From: Leifsonia xyli
Lineage (GTDB): Bacteria; Actinomycetota; Actinomycetes; Actinomycetales; Microbacteriaceae
DNA: 64,000 nucleotides
Direction of reading: 5' to 3'
Assembly: GCA_003243275.1 (NCBI GenBank)
Contig: QFQR01000009.1
Location: forward strand, 35,250 to 99,249
Part shown: piece after piece, positions 24,821-32,075 of the stretch
Layout: the number at the start of each line of letters is the position of its first letter
How positions within the stretch are numbered: position 1 is the first letter of the stretch
Notes under the pieces: generated by a model
The model's input: only the letters and a program-made list of their open reading frames with translations
Database searches by the model: none
What the model was told of the DNA's origin: nothing
Translations under genes and position numbers: made by a program

Positions 24821-26644
24821 ATGGATGCGCAGGGGTCGGGGCACCGCACCGTGTGGGGCGCTCTGCCTCGCCTCCTGAGCGGGGTGCCCGCCTGGTTGCG
24901 ACTCGCGCTGGGGCTCGGGCTCGTGGTGCTCGGGACGCTGCTGATCACCCGACCGCTCAGCTCGGCCATGGTGCTCGCGGTGCTGATCGGGGTCAGCTGC
25001 ATCGTCTCGGGCCTGCTCGACGTGCTCGGCGCGAGGGATGCCGCCCCGGATGCCGCCCCACGCCGAATCGCGGTGCGCCGTATCGCCGGGGCGCTCTGGA
25101 TCCTGGTGGGCGTCGTGATCCTCGGCTGGCTCTCCTGGAGCATCGCGCTGCTGCCGTTCCTGCTGGCCGGGGTGCTCGCGGTCGGCGGGATCGCCTCCCT
25201 CACCGCGGTGCTGCGCGGGCGCGCCTCCGAGCGGGTGCTGGCCGGCGTCGGCGGCCTCGTGCAGCTGGTGTTCGCGGCGCTGACCGTGCTGTGGCCTGAG
25301 CTCACCCTCGTGGTCGTCGCGGCGCTCTTCGGGGTGCGTACGGTCGTCTTCGGGGCGACCCTCGCGGTGCGTGCCGGCTTCGCGCTCGCGAACCGGGATG
25401 CCGTGCCGGTGCGCTGGGCGCGGCGCTTCGCGAACCCGCTGCGCTGGGTGGCCGCGGGTGTGCTCGTGGTGCTCGCGGCGGGTTCCGTGTGGGTGAGCGC
25501 CGAACTGCGCTCCGGGTCGCCCGTGGTGGACGCCTTCTACAGCCCGCCGGCGGATGCGCCGCTCACCCCCGGCGCGCTCCTGCGGGAGGAGGGCTGGCCG
25601 GGCACGCCGCCCGCCGACGCATCCGTCGAGCGGATCCTCTACACGACGACCGACCTCCGCGGCGATCCGGCGTTCGCGAGCGCGATCGTCGTGGTGCCCG
25701 ACGTGCTGCCGGTGGTGCCCGCCCCGGTGCTCGTCTGGAACCACGGAACGACGGGCGTCGCGCGCTCCTGCGCCCCCAGCCTGATGCCCGACATGTTCGA
25801 GATCCAGGGCATCCCGGCGGTCGAGGAGGCGATCGCGCGCGGCTGGGTGGTCGTGGCGACCGACTACTCGGGGCAGGGTACGCCGGGTAACTTCCCGTAT
25901 CTGATCGGCGAGGGCGAAGCGCGCTCCGCACTCGACGGGGTGCGCGCGGCGCGACAGCTCGACGGGCTCTCGCTGTCCGACCGCGTCGCCGTCTGGGGCC
26001 ATTCCCAGGGCGGGCACGCGGCGCTCTGGACCTCGGCCATCGCTGCCGACTACGCGCCCGAGCTCGACATCGTCGGCACCGTCGCGATGTCGCCCGCGGC
26101 ATCGCCGCTCGGCCTCGCGAAGCAGCTCGAGGCATCCGGCATCCGAGGCGCGTACGGCGTGGTCGCCTCGTGGGTGCTCGTGCCGTACTCGCGCAGCTAC
26201 CCGGATGTGCGGGTCGCCGACTACGTGGCCCTGCCCGGCCGCGGGCTCGTCTACGAGTTCGCGAGCAGGTGCGGCTCGAGCGAGCTGCTCACCTCGGTGC
26301 TCGCCGCATCCGCTCTGGGTCGCGACCAGTCGCTCTACGCCGACGACTTCACCGAGGGGGTCTTCGGCGACCGGCTCGCCGAGAACGAGACCCTGGGGCC
26401 TTTCCCCTCACCGCTGTTCATCGGCTGGGGATCCGACGACGAGGTGATCTCGGCCGGGCTGCAGCGCGAGTACACGGCGGCGCTGTGCGCGACGGGCTTC
26501 GCCTACGAGTACCGCGAGTACCGCGGCTTCACTCACATGTCGGTGCTGTCGGCGCCCTCGACGCTTCCGGATGACGCGGTCGCCTGGACGGCGGCGCGCT
26601 TCGCGGGCGAGCCCGCGGCCGTCGACTCCTGCTCTTCGGGCTGA
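24821..26644 (+). CDS. DUF308 membrane domain fused to secretory lipase
   Basis: 607 residues. Residues 1-220 form a membrane part with about seven helices in the HdeD/DUF308 pattern (helix pairs ending ITRPLSSAMVLAVLIGV). Residues 240-607 are a secretory-lipase-family alpha/beta hydrolase (fungal LIP type): Ser395 in VWGHSQGGHAALW, Asp540 in WGSDDEV and His572 in GFTHMS make a credible triad. The lipase part would lie outside the membrane. The combination of the two domains is unusual; acyl hydrolase function is inferred from the triad. Leaderless-type start: TAGCCT (24809-24814), 6 nt before ATG. A perfect palindrome covers the stop codon. Confidence 0.8.
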   Translation: MDAQGSGHRTVWGALPRLLSGVPAWLRLALGLGLVVLGTLLITRPLSSAMVLAVLIGVSCIVSGLLDVLGARDAAPDAAPRRIAVRRIAGALWILVGVVILGWLSWSIALLPFLLAGVLAVGGIASLTAVLRGRASERVLAGVGGLVQLVFAALTVLWPELTLVVVAALFGVRTVVFGATLAVRAGFALANRDAVPVRWARRFANPLRWVAAGVLVVLAAGSVWVSAELRSGSPVVDAFYSPPADAPLTPGALLREEGWPGTPPADASVERILYTTTDLRGDPAFASAIVVVPDVLPVVPAPVLVWNHGTTGVARSCAPSLMPDMFEIQGIPAVEEAIARGWVVVATDYSGQGTPGNFPYLIGEGEARSALDGVRAARQLDGLSLSDRVAVWGHSQGGHAALWTSAIAADYAPELDIVGTVAMSPAASPLGLAKQLEASGIRGAYGVVASWVLVPYSRSYPDVRVADYVALPGRGLVYEFASRCGSSELLTSVLAASALGRDQSLYADDFTEGVFGDRLAENETLGPFPSPLFIGWGSDDEVISAGLQREYTAALCATGFAYEYREYRGFTHMSVLSAPSTLPDDAVAWTAARFAGEPAAVDSCSSG

Positions 26645-26706
26645 TGTTGCGGTTTCGGCGCTGTGTGCGCCGCGCGCGCGGCACACAGCGCCGAAACCGC
26701 AACATC
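26643..26706. repeat. Long palindrome, GATGTTGCGG family
   Basis: Perfect 26-nt arms at 26643-26668 and 26681-26706 around a 12-nt GC loop; the left arm contains the stop of the lipase gene. Longest perfect palindrome in the window. It lies between convergent genes and could work as a two-way terminator, although no T tract follows. Confidence 0.85.
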
Positions 26707-26715
26707 CGCGGGGGC

Positions 26716-27594
26716 TCAGCCGCGGCCCGGCACCGTCACGAGGATGCGGTTCGCCCACGGGTCCTCGAGCTCGACCGTGCGGCCGTCGTCGCGCGAGCGG
26801 ATGCCGGCGTGCGCGAGACGCTCGCCGAGCTCGCCCAGGCTGTCGGCATCCGGAACCTCGATGTCGACCCGGCCGAGCCCGAGCGTCGCCTGCCGCCTGC
26901 CCGCCCCGCGCGAGTTCCACACGTTCATCGCCATGTGGTGGTGGTAGCCGCCGGCGCTCACGAAGAGCGCCTGGTCGCCGTAGTCGAAGGTCTCGTCGAA
27001 ACCGAGGGCGTCGACGTAGAAAGCGCGCGCCGTCGCGGTGTCGCCGACCGAGAGGTGCACGTGGCCGACGCGCGCGTCGCCGGGCAGCGGGGCTGCGCGA
27101 CCCTCCTCGGTGAGGTGCTCGGCGAGGAAGCGGTTGGGGTCGAGGTAGATGACGCCCATCTCGACGGTGCCGTGCGCCCAGCTCCATCCGCTGCGGTCGC
27201 GGTCCCAGTAGAGCTCGACGCCGTTGCCCTCCGGGTCGTCGAAGTAGAAGGCGTTGCTGACGGTGTGGTCGGAGGAGCCGGTGAAGGTGCCCGGACGCTT
27301 CTGGGCGACCGAGTAGACGGCCGCGGCGAGCGCTGCGCGGGTGTCGAACAGGATCGCGGTGTGGAAGAGGCCCGCCTCGCGGGGGCCCGCGTGGCGCAGC
27401 TCGGGCGTGTGCACGAGGATCACGACCGGCCGCCCGGTTTCGGCGCGCCCCAGCGAGACGCGGGGGCCGGATGCGTCGAGCACGTCGAGGCCGATCGCGT
27501 CGCGGTAGTAGGCGGTCATCGCGTCGAGATCGGCCACGTTGAGGGTGACCGCGCCCATGGCGGTGTCGGCGGCGAGGCGAGGGGTGTCGGTCAT
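26716..27594 (-). CDS. VOC family protein, catechol 2,3-dioxygenase-like
   Basis: 292 residues with two glyoxalase/dioxygenase modules (about 12-130 and 145-280). Metal ligands are visible: His in MGAVTLNVAD (replaced by Thr at the first site), FHTAILF, ELYWDRD (Glu) in the first; VGHVHLSV, YHHHMAMN and Glu in RVDIEVPD in the second. The pattern YFDDPEGNGVELYWDR is typical of CatE-like extradiol dioxygenases. Natural substrate unknown; it may be a quinone or catechol. The promoter side has a perfect ATCAA-5-TTGAT repeat, typical of MarR-type regulation of such genes; no MarR gene is present here. Confidence 0.82.
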   Translation of the reverse strand: MTDTPRLAADTAMGAVTLNVADLDAMTAYYRDAIGLDVLDASGPRVSLGRAETGRPVVILVHTPELRHAGPREAGLFHTAILFDTRAALAAAVYSVAQKRPGTFTGSSDHTVSNAFYFDDPEGNGVELYWDRDRSGWSWAHGTVEMGVIYLDPNRFLAEHLTEEGRAAPLPGDARVGHVHLSVGDTATARAFYVDALGFDETFDYGDQALFVSAGGYHHHMAMNVWNSRGAGRRQATLGLGRVDIEVPDADSLGELGERLAHAGIRSRDDGRTVELEDPWANRILVTVPGRG

Positions 27595-27600
27595 GTCAGG

Positions 27601-27615
27601 ATCAACATACTTGAT
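27601..27615. promoter_or_regulatory. Probable MarR-type operator upstream of VOC gene
   Basis: Perfect inverted repeat ATCAA-catac-TTGAT, just upstream of the minus-strand VOC start, followed on the plus strand by GCAACAACTA, a sequence found in MarR/MhqR-class control regions. The regulator is presumably elsewhere. Confidence 0.5.
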
Positions 27616-27652
27616 GCAACAACTATTCCGCGAGTCCAACTGAGGTGCGGGG

Positions 27653-27693
27653 GGTCTCGATACACCGCGCTGCGCGCGGCACTCGACCAGCGG
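27653..27693 (+). repeat. REP-like repeat, family B (forward)
   Basis: GGTCTCGATACAC...CTCGACCAGCGG, with a GC-palindromic centre. Faces the family A copy at 27757-27794 across 63 nt, forming a pair of the same arrangement as at 4651-4757. Confidence 0.8.
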
Positions 27694-27756
27694 GAGCGGG
27701 CGACCCGCGCGGCACACACCCACCGCGGGCCGAGCAGCGCCGGAGGCCCGCACCCA

Positions 27757-27794
27757 CCGCTGGTTGAGTAGCGCCGCAGGCGCGTATCGAAACC
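27757..27794 (-). repeat. REP-like repeat, family A (reverse)
   Basis: CCGCTGGTTGAGTAGCGCC to GTATCGAAACC. Lies just beyond the purC stop. Partner of the family B copy upstream. Confidence 0.85.
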
Positions 27795-27804
27795 GGCGAC
27801 GCCG

Positions 27805-28707
27805 TCAGCGGGTCAGACGCTCGAGCAGCTCGCGGTAGCGTGCCGCCGTGCGCCCGACGATCTCGTCGGGGAGCACGGGCGGCACGCCCCGCTTGTCCCA
27901 GTTCGCCGCGAGCCAGTCGCGCACGATCTGCTTGTCGAAGCTGTCGAGCCGGCGCTCGCCGCCCGCGGCGTAGAGCTCCGCATCCCAATACCGCGAGGAG
28001 TCGGAGGTGAGCACCTCGTCGGCGAGCGTGATCTCGTCGGTGCCCGGGTCGCGTCCGAACTCGAACTTGGTGTCGGCGAGGATCACCCCGCGCGCCTCCG
28101 CGATCGCCGAGGCCTCCGCGAACACCCGCAGGCTCAGCTCGCGGATCGCCGCCGCATCCGCCTCGCCCACGAGCTCGACGGTGCGCGCGTACGAGATGTT
28201 CTCGTCGTGCTCACCGAGCGGCGCCTTGTAGGCGGGGGTGTAGATCGGCTCCGGCAGTCGGTCGCCCATCGACAGCCCCTCCGGCAGCGGCACGCCGCAC
28301 ACCGAGCGGGTCGCCTGGTACTCGACCCATCCCGAACCCACGAGGTAGCCGCGCACGACCGCCTCGATCGGGAACATGTCGAGCCGCGTGACGAGCATCG
28401 CGCGCTCGGCCACATCGGGCGGCAGCGGCGTCGACAGCACGCCGAGACCGCCGCGCGGCCCCGCCAGGTGGTTCGGCACGCCGAGCCGGTCGAACCACCA
28501 CAGGCTCAGCGTCGTCAGCAGCGCGCCCTTGCCGGGGATGCCGGGGTCGAGCACGTGGTCGAAGGCGCTCACCCGGTCGGAGGCCACCACGAGCGCGCGG
28601 CCGGGTTCCGCATCCGAGAGGTAGAGGTCGCGCACCTTGCCGGAGTACTCGTGCCGCCAGCGCAGCGCCTCCAGCCGCGGGTCGCCGGGCGCCGTGGGGG
28701 CGCTCAC
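27805..28707 (-). CDS. purC: Phosphoribosylaminoimidazole-succinocarboxamide synthase
   Basis: 300-residue SAICAR synthetase: joins CAIR to aspartate with ATP. Signatures: SGKVRDLYL (nucleotide-binding), ASDRVSAFDHVL, FPIEAVVRGYLVGSGW and the later LADTKFEFGRD with catalytic Asp/Glu. GTG start overlaps the purD stop (GTGA). The long plus-strand reading frames over this region carry no recognisable domain and are treated as shadows. Confidence 0.97.
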   Translation of the reverse strand: MSAPTAPGDPRLEALRWRHEYSGKVRDLYLSDAEPGRALVVASDRVSAFDHVLDPGIPGKGALLTTLSLWWFDRLGVPNHLAGPRGGLGVLSTPLPPDVAERAMLVTRLDMFPIEAVVRGYLVGSGWVEYQATRSVCGVPLPEGLSMGDRLPEPIYTPAYKAPLGEHDENISYARTVELVGEADAAAIRELSLRVFAEASAIAEARGVILADTKFEFGRDPGTDEITLADEVLTSDSSRYWDAELYAAGGERRLDSFDKQIVRDWLAANWDKRGVPPVLPDEIVGRTAARYRELLERLTR

Positions 28708-29972
28708 CGGATCACCCGCGCGGCGATGTCGCGGCGGTACTGCCCGCCCTCGAGACGGATGCGGTCGAGCGCCGCGTAGGCCGCGTCCCGCGCCGCCGGG
28801 AAACCCTCGCCGCGTCCGACGACGCCGAGCACGCGCCCGCCCGTGGCGATGTAGCGGCCCTCGGCGAGCGCCGTGCCGGCGTGCAGGATGGTGACCCCCG
28901 GCACCCGCGCGGCCTCGTCGAGCCCGCTGAGCTCGCGGCCCGTGATCGGGTTCTCGGGGTAGCCCTCGCTCGCCAGCACCACGACGACGGCCGCCTCCTC
29001 GGAGAACGCGGGATACGGCATCCGGGCGAGCGTTCCCGTCGCGGCCGCGAGCAGCAGCTGCGAGAGCGGGGTGGTGAGCCGCGGCAGCACGACCTGCGTC
29101 TCGGGGTCGCCGAAGCGCGCGTTGAACTCGATCACGCGGATGCCGGCGTCGGTGAGGATGAGGCCGCAGTAGAGCAGTCCGACGAACGGCGTTCCCTCCG
29201 CCTCGAGCGCGCGCACCGTGGGCAGCGCGATCGTGTCGAGCACCTCGTCGACGAACGCGGCCTCTGCGCCCCAGCGCTCGGCGATCCAGGGCAGCGGAGA
29301 GTAGGCGCCCATGCCGCCCGTGTTGGGGCCGGTGTCGCCGTCGAAGGCGCGCTTGTAATCCTGTGCGGGGCTGAGCGGCACGACGTCGTGGCCGTCGGCG
29401 AGGAAGAACAGCGACACCTCCTGCCCGTCGAGGAACTCCTCGACGAGCACGGGGCCGTGCTGCAGGTAGTACTCGGCGTGGGCGATCGCGGCCGCCCGAT
29501 CGCTCGTGACGAGCACGCCCTTGCCCGCCGCGAGGCCGTCCGCCTTCACGACGTGCGGGGCGCCGTACTCGTCGAGCGCGGCGGTCAGCTCGTCGAGGGT
29601 CGTGGCCCGCACGGCGCGGCCGGTGGGCACGCCCGCCTGCTCCATGATCCGCTTCGCGAACGCCTTCGATCCTTCGAGCGCGGCGGCCGCCTTGCCTGGG
29701 CCGAACACGGGCACGCCCTTGGCGCGCAGCGCATCGGCGACGCCCGCGACGAGCGGGGCCTCCGGGCCGATCACGACGAGCTCGATGCCGCCGTCGAGCG
29801 CGAACTGGGTGACGATCTTGGCGTTGTTCGGGTCGAGGCCGACCGTGTCGACGCGGGCCGCGATGCCGGCGTTGCCGGGCGCTGCGGTGATCTCGTGCCC
29901 CGCATCCTCGGCGAGGAGGGCTTCGACGATGGCGTGCTCGCGAGCACCGGATCCGAGGACGAGGATCTTCAC
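28704..29972 (-). CDS. purD: Phosphoribosylamine-glycine ligase
   Basis: 422-residue GAR synthetase, ATP-grasp fold. N-terminal LVLGSGAREHAIVEALL (residues 4-20), ATP-grasp core AFAKRIMEQAGVPT, VVKADGLAAGKGV, and the metal-binding EFNARFGDPETQ near the C-terminus. GTG start; a TAGCCT box on the minus strand is exactly 6 nt upstream, so the mRNA is probably leaderless. It is the first gene of the purD-purC operon. Confidence 0.98.
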   Translation of the reverse strand: MKILVLGSGAREHAIVEALLAEDAGHEITAAPGNAGIAARVDTVGLDPNNAKIVTQFALDGGIELVVIGPEAPLVAGVADALRAKGVPVFGPGKAAAALEGSKAFAKRIMEQAGVPTGRAVRATTLDELTAALDEYGAPHVVKADGLAAGKGVLVTSDRAAAIAHAEYYLQHGPVLVEEFLDGQEVSLFFLADGHDVVPLSPAQDYKRAFDGDTGPNTGGMGAYSPLPWIAERWGAEAAFVDEVLDTIALPTVRALEAEGTPFVGLLYCGLILTDAGIRVIEFNARFGDPETQVVLPRLTTPLSQLLLAAATGTLARMPYPAFSEEAAVVVVLASEGYPENPITGRELSGLDEAARVPGVTILHAGTALAEGRYIATGGRVLGVVGRGEGFPAARDAAYAALDRIRLEGGQYRRDIAARVIR

Positions 29973-30034
29973 CCGGACAGGCTACCGGGCTGGCGGCGCA
30001 CCGCCGTGCCGGTGGCGGGCGGTAGCGTCGGGGC

Positions 30035-30397
30035 ATGGCGGTCAGGCGGCGGATCGAGGCGGATGCGGGACGCGCCGCGGTGCGCGCCTGGCAGGGCGGT
30101 GCCGACGACCGACCCACCGTCGCCACGGCCGTGCGCTTCCTGCTCGAGCAGCTCGCGAGCGACCACGAGGGCAACTCGGTGGAGGTGCGCGTTCCGCCCT
30201 TCGGGGCGACGCAGGCGATCGCGGGGCCGCGGCACACCCGCGGCACCCCGCCGAACGTGGTCGAGACGGATGCCGCCACCTGGCTCGCGCTCGCCACCGG
30301 CGCCCTCTCGTGGGGTGCGGCGCTCGCCGAGGTCCGCGTCGCCGCCTCCGGCACCCGCGCCGATCTGTCGGAGGTGCTCCCCCTCCGCTGGGGCTGA
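30035..30397 (+). CDS. Sterol-carrier-family (SCP-like) protein
   Basis: 120 residues of the SCP-2-like family often found next to purD or purC in actinobacteria. Pattern: ADDRPTVATAVRFLLEQLA (helix), SVEVRVPPFGATQAIAGPRHTRGTPPNVVETDAATWLALATG, the last part being the conserved 'V-E-x-D-x-x-T-W-L-x-L-x-x-G' element. It binds a hydrophobic ligand by family resemblance; the purine link is by context only. Leaderless-type start: TAGCGT (30023-30028) 6 nt before the ATG. Confidence 0.85.
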   Translation: MAVRRRIEADAGRAAVRAWQGGADDRPTVATAVRFLLEQLASDHEGNSVEVRVPPFGATQAIAGPRHTRGTPPNVVETDAATWLALATGALSWGAALAEVRVAASGTRADLSEVLPLRWG

Positions 30398-30441
30398 TCC
30401 GCGCGCACGGGCGTGCCTCCGGGGTACGCGACAATAGAGGG

Positions 30442-30768
30442 GTGAGCGACCCCGAGACCCCCGCACCCGCCGACGCGGATGCCGCGGAGCCGCGCCCGAG
30501 CGAGGTTCAGCGGGCCAGCATCCGGCGGGCACCGAAGCTCGGCGTCTTCATCCTGGTCGGTGCGGCGCTGGGCGCCCTGGTGACGCTCATCCTCACGAGC
30601 CTCTTCCCGGCCGACGAGAACATCGGTTTCGCGGCGAGCTACGCCTACTTCCTCGTCTACGGCATCCCGTTCGGTGTCGTGGTGGGTGCCCTCATCGGCC
30701 TCGCGTTCGATCGCCGCAGTCGTCGTCGCGCCCGTGAGGTCGACGTCGAGCACCAGCGCGTCGACTGA
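30442..30768 (+). CDS. Small two-helix membrane protein
   Basis: 108 residues: an acidic N-terminal tail (about 1-25), two helices (about 34-53 and 67-88), then a basic tail (RRSRRRAREVD). The motif GVFILVGAALGALVTLILTSLFP followed by the loop DENIGF is seen in small actinobacterial membrane proteins. I do not know the function. The GTG is preceded by GACAAT exactly 6 nt before it, consistent with a leaderless start. Confidence 0.75.
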   Translation: MSDPETPAPADADAAEPRPSEVQRASIRRAPKLGVFILVGAALGALVTLILTSLFPADENIGFAASYAYFLVYGIPFGVVVGALIGLAFDRRSRRRAREVDVEHQRVD

Positions 30769-30813
30769 TCCGGCGGCTTTCCGGCGGGTACGGGGTCGGC
30801 TAGCGTGGAGGAG

Positions 30814-31803
30814 GTGACTCCCCCTCCCCGCCACACCTTCATCGCCGACGCATCCACCGCCCGACGGATGGCGCGTGCCGAGTTCCGTCTGCGGATGCCG
30901 GGTGCCTACGTGGTCTCGATCCTGTTCGGCTGCTACGCGCTGCTCGCGATGGTCGGCGGCATCCTGATCATCGCGCCGTTCATCGTGCTCACCGGGCTCG
31001 TGTTCGCGGTGTTGGGCGCGGCGAGCGCGGCGAGCGCGGCGACCGTCTCCCGTCGCACCCGGGAGGCCGCCCGCGCGCTCTACGTGCCGGGGGCCGAGTT
31101 CTCGGCCGAGTACGGTCCGGTGCTGACGCTGCGCTCGCCGGGGCGCGAGTCGCATATCCCGTACCCCGCGATGTCGGCGCTTCGTCGACGCAAGGGTGCG
31201 GTGCTCGTCGCGATCGCCACCCAGCCGTCGTACGTCATGCCGGAGGAGCTCTGCCCGCCGGAGGCGTTCCAGGCGATCTCCGCTGCGCGGCACGCGCCGG
31301 TGCCGGTGCCCGACACCGCGGGTTTCGCGGGTTCGGTCGAGCCGGGTGGCGGGTTCATCTCGGCGGTGAGCCGACGGATCCTGCAGCGCGTCTTCCTGGA
31401 GCCGGGGCTGTGGTTTGCGGTCATCGCCCTCATCGTGATGGCGGTCGGCATGCCGATCGTCGGGGGCTGGCCGTGGTGGCTCGGGCCGATCTTCGCGCTC
31501 GGCCTGGTCGTCGTCCTCGGCGGCCTCCTCGCGCTGCTGCTCCCGCTGCTGGTGCGCCGTGTCGTCCAGTCGCTCCGGGGTGGTCGGATCTTCGCGAGCT
31601 TCGATGCGGAGGGGTTCGCCGTGCTCGACCGCGGGGTCTCGACTCGCCGGCGTTACGACACCGTCCGTCAGTTCACGGTGCTCGGCGAGGCGGTCGAGCT
31701 GGTGAGCACGGCATCCGTCGACCCGGAGCTGCTGCCGACGGCGCTCTTCCCCGCCGGGGTGATCGAGCGCCTCGCGGGCGCGCCTGATACCCGGCGCGCC
31801 TGA
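30814..31803 (+). CDS. Membrane protein with soluble loop, unknown
   Basis: 329 residues from the chosen GTG. Four hydrophobic segments in two pairs (about 30-55, 58-80 and 205-225, 228-252) separated by a soluble part with 'SHIPYPAMSALRRRKGAVLV' (about 110-130), a PH-like/YcxB-like look. The C-terminus (RIFASFDAEGFAVLDRGVSTRRRYDTVRQFTVL) resembles the YcxB-domain ending found in actinobacterial membrane proteins. Start: the GTG at 30814 follows TAGCGT by exactly 7 nt; a GTG three codons earlier (30805) would place the box within the gene. Not recognised further. Confidence 0.7.
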   Translation: MTPPPRHTFIADASTARRMARAEFRLRMPGAYVVSILFGCYALLAMVGGILIIAPFIVLTGLVFAVLGAASAASAATVSRRTREAARALYVPGAEFSAEYGPVLTLRSPGRESHIPYPAMSALRRRKGAVLVAIATQPSYVMPEELCPPEAFQAISAARHAPVPVPDTAGFAGSVEPGGGFISAVSRRILQRVFLEPGLWFAVIALIVMAVGMPIVGGWPWWLGPIFALGLVVVLGGLLALLLPLLVRRVVQSLRGGRIFASFDAEGFAVLDRGVSTRRRYDTVRQFTVLGEAVELVSTASVDPELLPTALFPAGVIERLAGAPDTRRA

Positions 31804-31837
31804 CACCCGGCGCCCCTGATACCCGCCGCGCCTGACG
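31782..31837. repeat. Short tandem repeat at gene end
   Basis: Four imperfect 16-nt units of the form GCGCCTGATACCCGGC run from inside the last codons of the membrane-protein gene (coding for PDTRRA) out into the gap beyond. It looks like recent slippage expansion of the 3' end. The rest of the gap to 32075 contains the promoter region of the surface-protein gene, with no feature I can name. Confidence 0.6.
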
Positions 31838-32075
31838 GCACCGCGCCCGTGATCCGTGCGGGGCGAATCGGGGGACAACTCTGTCGACCCGTGCCTACGG
31901 GGTAGAACGCCATCCCGTTTACCTCATCGTCATTCGGGGGACGGATGTCGCTCGCCGGGGTTCACCGGGCACTCGCGTGTCGTTCGGTTCGAGCCGGTTC
32001 GGTCGAGGCATCCGACTTTGCCCATGGGCGCCGCCAAGGTGCTGCATAGGCGACACATATCCGGAGGTCTCCTCA

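Noticed and set aside
27805..31878. A frame joining purC with a long N-terminal stretch
   Set aside because: Only the last 300 residues are PurC; the front part is the shadow of purD and other genes.
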